Positions 58,101-64,000 of a stretch of 64,000 bases of DNA are shown one piece after another. Numbering within the stretch: the stretch's first letter is position 1; every line of letters begins with the position of its first letter. The stretch is from positions 62,001 to 126,000 of the forward strand of contig NC_016457.1 of NCBI RefSeq assembly GCF_000226115.1, written 5' to 3'. Below the pieces are notes generated by a model that saw nothing but the letters and a program-made list of their open reading frames with translations, searched no databases and was not told the DNA's origin. The position numbers and the translations under genes were made by a program. Source of the DNA: Thermothielavioides terrestris NRRL 8126 (Eukaryota > Ascomycota > Sordariomycetes > Sordariales > Chaetomiaceae).

Positions 58101-61100
58101 TTTAGTAGAAGGCTTGTCGAATATCGATCTTAATAAAGATTTTAGTATTTCCTAGTTATTATAAAGTTTTATTAATATAGGGTAGTAGATAGCGATCCTT
58201 GACAATAATCTTATTTAGAGCTTGGTAGTCGATATAAAATCTCTAAGTCCTATCTCCTTTAATAGCGAAGAGTATAAGGGAGCTATATAAGGTAATACTT
58301 AGCTCGATAAAACCCTTCTATAGGTTCTTAACTAAGTACTTTTTTATAGTCTCTAGCTAGTTAAGGGTATAGGAGTATAGAGGGCTTACTCGCTAAGGTG
58401 GCGGTCCAGTGAGTTTAATTTTATAGTCGTATTTACACTTTGGTAGTATCTTATTAGATTCCTTTTTTAAGAATATATTAGCAAATTCAGTAAAGTAAAG
58501 GTACTTCGTAATCACTTCCTTGACTTAGGCTTAGACCTCTTCGTCTTCGTCGTCGAGAAGTTTATTAGTCTTTTTAGCCTTAATAGCTTAGTCGATCTAG
58601 GCAATTGTAATAAACCTTAGTATAGAATTCCCTTATCGGTTTCCTTTAAGGAACATTTTGTCAAAGGCTATAGTAGAGATGACTATAGCTTTGATTAGGT
58701 CTTTTAGAATCTATAGTCGTTCACCCTCTTTTGCCTAGGAGGTGGCCTATTCCTCCTCTTCTTTAGGTGTTATAGGTCGAGTATAAGTTCTTAGAGGGAT
58801 GAATTCCTTGCCCTTTAATACCTAGTCTATCTTCTAGAGGCTATCGTCCTATATACCTCTAAACAATATCTTCTAAGGGGGTTTCTTAAGGGGTTTAATA
58901 AGATTATTCCTAGTAGTATACGTTTTAGAGACTTTAAGTTATATTGATTAGTATAATCCTAGGCTTGTCTTAGGTTGTACTAATCGATATATTCTTAGAT
59001 CTTTAATAGGTTATACTAATTAGTAGAATTTATTAGGTAAAGGTTTAAAGAGTGTTTCTCTACGCTTTAGTATTTATAGCTACTATTAAGCCTTTTAACA
59101 TTGATTTTAATACTCTATTGCTTAGTCTCTCTATTTAGTATCCTTTTAGTATTTAGGGTTTAGTACTTTAGGAACAAAGGAGTTATAAGAAATCTTAAGG
59201 ATATAATTCTATTCTAGATTATATAGTTTATTTTTAAGCTAGATCAATCGATATTAGCGAATATCTAGTAGAATATTATAGTAAACGAGCTACTATTAGC
59301 CTAGTAATAGCTAATGCTCCTTCTCTATATCGAGGGCTAAGAATAGAGTGTCCTTCTATATTCTTCTATTAATTTAGAGGTCGAGTCTTAGGATCGAGTC
59401 AATAAGGTCTATAGATCGGCCTTAAAAGTCTTTTATAGAGATCGGAGTCTTAAGTAGTGTCCCTTTAACACTGAGTTTCTTAGCGATTCGCTTTATATAG
59501 GTTCGATCAAAGAAGGTATATCCATTTGCTCTAAAGTCAATGAGTATAATAATAGTAATGCTAGTTTTATTAATAGCTAATATATAGGAGAAAGAGAGAC
59601 TTTAACTACCTATAAGCTATTGAAGGTCTACCTAAATAATTACTAACTTAATATCTAGCTCTAAGCTAGAGTCTACTTTCCTTAGGGCTCTTAGTTTTCT
59701 AATTCGGTAGTCTTAGTCTTATTTTCTTTAACTAAGTTCATTATTTTCTCTAGGTCTACCTTTATCTTCTTAATTATAGCTATAATACGTTTTAGGCATT
59801 ACGCCTTTATATAACTAGTCTCCTAGCAATAGAAGTATTTACTCTTCTTTTTTAAAGTATTATACTCCTTCTAAAAGAGCTTAGAAGATCCTAATTTAGC
59901 TTTACCTCTATTAGAACTATCTAGCTAAAGGGTCTTTTCTTTCTTCTTTATAGGAGCTAATCCTCTATTTAGTTGTCTAGATCTTAGTAAATTAGATTTT
60001 CTATCTTTTCGATCCTTCTTAGCTATCTCTTAGAGCAAGGAGAACTAGTGTCCAAGGCGAGTAAAGTCGTTAAAGTTGACATTTAGATCGATTAGGTCTT
60101 TTACTATCTAGAAATATAGGCTTTAAAAGAGTCGAGTATAGAATTCTTCTTTCTACTTATCTTTAGGCTTTTTAGACTTAGTAGTAAGGTAGATAAACTT
60201 AGTAAAGAACTTACAATAGAGCGTAGATCCTATCTTTAGGATTATAAAATCGTTCTTTATATAACGAAGTTCAATAGGATCAGTGTAAAATCTATCTAGG
60301 AAGTCGAATAACTTATTAAGATTAGTGATTAGCTCTACTATATCCTCCTCGAAGTAAAGTATAAAAGCTTCTATTACTTTACTATCGATAAAGGACATTA
60401 TATATCTAAATTTCAAGTCCTTTATTAGAAACAATTTATAGTTCCCTTTAATCTTCTAAAGTATAGCTACCTTCTAGACTAAATATTTTAGGTCTTTGTT
60501 ATTAATGAACTTCTTAGGGTTAATAATCTTCGTAGTTTTTATATAGGTTGTAGGTTTAAGAGTCTTTTCAATCGTCGAAATTAGACGATCGAGGTTATAT
60601 AACTCTATATATATCTCGGTTTACGTCGGTTCGATTTAGGTCGAGGATATAGCTTAGCTTTATAGATCGACTATATTAGTAATCTTCTTAAGAAGTTCCG
60701 TCTTCTCGTCTTTTAATACTATCTTATTGTATAAGAGTACCTCGACTTAGGCGTATAAAGTAGAAAGTTCTTTAGAATTAGGGATATTGCCTTGTTTTTA
60801 CTTAAACTATTAAACCTTTATAAATAGCATTGCTATCGAATTGGCTAGCGTATTATAGGTAACTTATAGGGCTATAGCCTATCCAATTACTATATTACAC
60901 TATATAATAATTAATCGAATTATCTTAATAAGATTATCGCTTTATAATTGATCGACCTATTCGGTGTTTAATAGCTATATCTCCTTAGGAGCAATTGGTT
61001 TATTATCCTAAGGGAAATAGGCAATAGCAATATACTTATTCTTAAACTTTAAATAGTATTTAATTAAATTTATCTCTTATTCCTTAGCTAAATATTTAAT

Positions 61101-61652
61101 CTAACTAATTTAGTCGAAAAACTTAGAAACAAGATTTATAAGTTTATATTCCTCAATTAAGTCGGTAGTTATTTAGGTTTAAAAGCTAAACGGAGTTAAA
61201 TCGCCAATCTTTAATCGAATTTAGGTACTTCGGTTACCTTCTACATTGAACTTATAGAGATCTACCGGATTAATCTTCTAGGTGTTCTAGCCCTATTCGG
61301 TAGGCCTAGGAGTATAACCTACGTTCTCTGTCTTATAAGCTATTGTTAGTATTATACCTCTTTTAGGACTTTTTCTATCGATCGATATAGTTGAATCGCT
61401 TTAACAGAGTAATCGTACTACTTGCCGCTAGTCGATCGGAGGTTACTTCGCTATTAGCAATCTATTGTATACTTGACGGTTTGTCCTCGGTGCTAATTGG
61501 TTCCTAGCCAACTTGTTGCACTACACTGTTGGCAAGTCGAAGGTTCTATTGGAGATTCGGGTTCCCTAGCCAACTAAACTAGTCCTATCGAGAAAGACTA
61601 TATTAGATATTATATCGCCTTCGTAGGCCTATAGTAGAGAGATTTAAAGTAA

Positions 61653-62038
61653 TATTATAGCAAGGTAAAACAAATGTTGGATAACTTATAGCTAAATTGA
61701 TCTTCGATTGACAAAGACTTTAAGTCTAAGGAGAGAGAGGAAAACTATTAATATATAGGTAGAAAACTATATTTAAATACCTTAGGTAATGTATATAGAC
61801 AATTTGTAGTAGAGCTGTAATTTGCAGTAGAGCTACAAAGTCTATATATTGCGGGGTAAGACGCGGTTCGCCTTATTAGCGCGTTTTTCCTTATTGGTAA
61901 GTCAACCCCTCCTTCCTAATCCGGAAGTCGACTCGAATCCTATAAATCCACCAACTCGGGAGGTCACGTAAGTGTATAGTCATGTGACAGGTCCGTGCGC
62001 GAGTTATATAACGGTGGTTAGCGTGCTGTGCTGTCACA
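61653..62038 (-). repeat. Right LTR of element 3 (its 5' LTR)
   Basis: 386 bp, beginning TATTATAGCAAG (decayed from TGTCACGGCAAG) and ending GCTGTCACA, followed by the CTAGG duplication. Same length and gapless alignment with 54721-55106. Confidence 0.95.
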
Positions 62039-64000
62039 CTAGGCAAGTAGTAACTATAGTAGAGCCGAAGGTAAACCTTATTGTCGACGTTGAATTCTAT
62101 TTGACGGTGGTGGCTATCGTAGTAGCGTTTAGCTTATATAGTAGCGAAATCTATTGCTAGTTGTACTTCGTAGCGTAGATCCTCTTATAGAGTAGGTAGA
62201 TTTACTAAAGTAGCTACGCTTAGATTAGCTACGATTATATTGAGTAGTCTTTACAGTTTGAATCTATACAACTACTTATATAGCGACGAACGGATAGGAG
62301 CCGAATAGACGTTGTTGAGGTTCTATTGTAATAGAGGGATAATATCGATCTAGTTGCTAGTTAGGAACTCAAAGGTGTAGAAACGTAGGGCGATTTCTAT
62401 AGTCTGATTCTTATACTTTGCTAGACTATCTACCTATAGATAGTACGTAGTTGTTATTAGTAGCTTAGTGCCCTGATACTCCTATATACTGGTCTAGAGG
62501 TCTAACGTAAACTTATAGTTGTGATTTAAAATAATAGCTAATAGTATACCCTAGTCTAATAGAAGCAGTTAGCGTATAAGGATATAGCCCTAATCCTTTG
62601 TAGAGTACTTGCCATTGCCTAGCAATAGGAGGGTTCGTTTACTGCTCTTATAGGATATAGTTATTATTACATCGAAAGTGTTGTATTTATCTAGTTGCTA
62701 GGGTAAGCCTTTTGATAGTACATTGAAAAGGCTTACAATGAAGTCGATAGCAATAACTTGTATTAGTAGTGTATTACTTAGTTAAATTAGCTAGTATTTG
62801 CTAATTAGCTTCTATCGATCTATAGTATTGAGATAGTATAATGGGCAATGTACAATGTACTTTTTGACTTTATAGGTCTTGTTGACTATAGAAATGCTAT
62901 ATAAGTTATAGAGTATATGTTCTACGTTGAAGTGGTACTTAGTATTGTGTACTAGGCTAAGTATCTCCTTGATTATGTCAAATAGTATATAAAGAAGGTG
63001 TACGCTATACAGCTAGATATTGTAAATTAGGCTATCGACTATTGTAAATGGTAGCTTAGGACGCGAAAAAACTCTGGTGCCTTTACCGGTTTAGCCACCA
63101 GTGAGATCTTCTATAATAGCCTTGTACTTCGAATCCTCTTTGTATATAGCAATGAACTTCTACTAGAGCGATTCCTCTATATAGGCTTTAGCGAAAGCGA
63201 ATATTACGTTGTTGAGTACAATGAGGCCCTTAGGGTATTCGATAGGGTCCTCTATCGCTTTTAGCCGGCTTAAGGTGTCTAGTACAAAATTGAGACGGCT
63301 AGGCAGATGGTATAGCCAAAGGTTGTACTCTAAGAGGTAAACCAAGGCTATAATAAGCCGTTGATTAGCCCGATTAGTCGACGAAGTATTGAGCTAGGTT
63401 TGTACTACGATGCTATAAATGGCTATATAATTCGTAAGGACGTTAACTAGTAACCTAGCTAAGTAGATTATAGTCTAGAGCTTCTTGACTACCTAGACTA
63501 GGTATACGACCTCCTGTTTAGAAGGTCTATAGCGTATCTTAGCCTTTGTAAGGCATTAGCTAAGGAACATCATTAGGAGCATTTGGTTCAAAGGAATTGG
63601 AGTGCTAGGCTCCTATACGTAGCCGTTGTATAGGTAGAATACTATTACACCGAATCTGCATTCTAGGTAGCTGTTAATCTATATAAAGAGCTGCTTATTA
63701 GGATCGAAGTAGTGTAAAATAGTTGGATTTTCCTTATATATCACTGCCTAGATCGCTTCGAATAACAGCTTCTCTATTGGCGTAGGCTTAAAGGTCGTTT
63801 TTATATAATAAGCGGTTCTCTTAGAGACGTTGCTAGTCTTAATATAGCCTTCCTTACGGCCTTTCCTTAGTAATATAGTTTTATAAGCCTATAGAGGCTC
63901 TACCAACTATATATAATATAGGATTAGGTACTATAGAAAACCTATAGCGCCAATATATTGCTTAAGAGCCTTAAGAGTATATAGAAAGGCGAGCTGCTTA

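Larger units (their letters stand above)
54721..62038 (-). mobile_element. RIP-inactivated Ty3/gypsy LTR retrotransposon (element 3), nested
   Basis: A complete 7318-bp element with 386-bp LTRs and a 5-bp duplication CTAGG (54716-54720 and 62039-62043). Coding strand minus, in gypsy order from right to left. A gag-like region ends in a decayed zinc knuckle near 59840-59800. The RT has an F-Y-I-D-Y-Q-A-L-N-K block (about 58240-58150) and Y-I-D-N at 57939-57928. RNase H and a DDE-type integrase (about 56700-56000) follow. A minus-strand purine run touches the left LTR (55107-55120), as a polypurine tract should. Stops at former CAA/CAG/TGG codons are frequent throughout, so it is dead. It is inserted in element 4. 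Confidence 0.92.
53441..64000 (-). mobile_element. Older RIP-degraded Ty3/gypsy element (element 4), split by element 3 and cut by the window edge
   Basis: TpA-rich, stop-riddled DNA resumes near 53440 and runs to the window edge except for the inserted element 3 (54721-62038). On the minus strand, 63345-63163 encodes an RNase H-to-integrase junction (YHLPSRLNFVLDTLSRLKAI), the hallmark D-x-L-S-R-L of gypsy elements. 62110-62039 encodes an integrase C-terminal piece (K-V-Y-L-R-L ... Y-Y-L-P), and 54715-54470 continues it (RPFPIKRYISYLAYKLDL). The two parts meet exactly at the element 3 insertion. The 3' LTR should lie between about 53440 and 53740, but it cannot be bounded because the partner LTR is outside the window; the left boundary is therefore approximate (some tens of bases). 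Confidence 0.8.

Overview
The window looks like nuclear DNA of a filamentous ascomycete of the Chaetomiaceae (Sordariomycetes). Protein-coding genes are GC-rich with short GT-AG introns of about 50-160 bp. A GH6 cellobiohydrolase (48125-49793) agrees, as far as I can recall, with the 481-residue CBH II of the thermophile Thermothielavioides (Thielavia) terrestris. The genes alternate with long, TpA-saturated, stop-riddled retrotransposons bearing the mark of repeat-induced point mutation (RIP). The species name is inference from memory, not a search result.

Layout. 1-2355: a small secreted DUF3237 protein. 2356-8387: a dead Ty1/copia element on the minus strand, bounded by 210-bp LTRs and a CTAGT target duplication. 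9072-36812: a gene island. It holds a cysteine-rich secreted protein, a periplasmic-binding-protein-like (Ca3427-like) protein, a secreted PQQ-type sugar dehydrogenase, a short ABM-fold protein, SRP54, a secreted DUF8021 protein, an unrecognised 339-residue protein, the AP-1 mu subunit, an Opi1/CCG-8-type regulator, a HAD hydrolase and a very long Pro/Ala/Gln-rich protein. 36888-43870: a second dead copia element (plus strand, 199-bp LTRs, CCATG duplication) in the 5' region of the Pro-rich gene. 44269-52447: a second island with a ThuA-like protein, a phospholipase D-like protein, the CBH II and a class I alpha-mannosidase (GH47). From about 53440 to the right edge: an older Ty3/gypsy element whose integrase region is split by a younger gypsy element (54721-62038, 386-bp LTRs, CTAGG duplication).

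How it works together. Most genes are unlinked functions: protein targeting (SRP54), trans-Golgi clathrin sorting (AP-1 mu), N-glycan trimming (GH47) and lipid or clock regulation (Opi1-type). Several products enter or serve the secretory route. CBH II and the PQQ dehydrogenase fit plant-cell-wall breakdown, but they lie about 34 kb apart and nothing shows that they are co-regulated. I see no RNA gene, no CRISPR array and no obvious secondary-metabolite cluster. The points most worth a second look are the insertion into the 5' part of the Pro-rich gene, the sharp loss of RIP at the outer edges of all three complete elements, and the nested insertion that leaves the older integrase frame readable across the joint.
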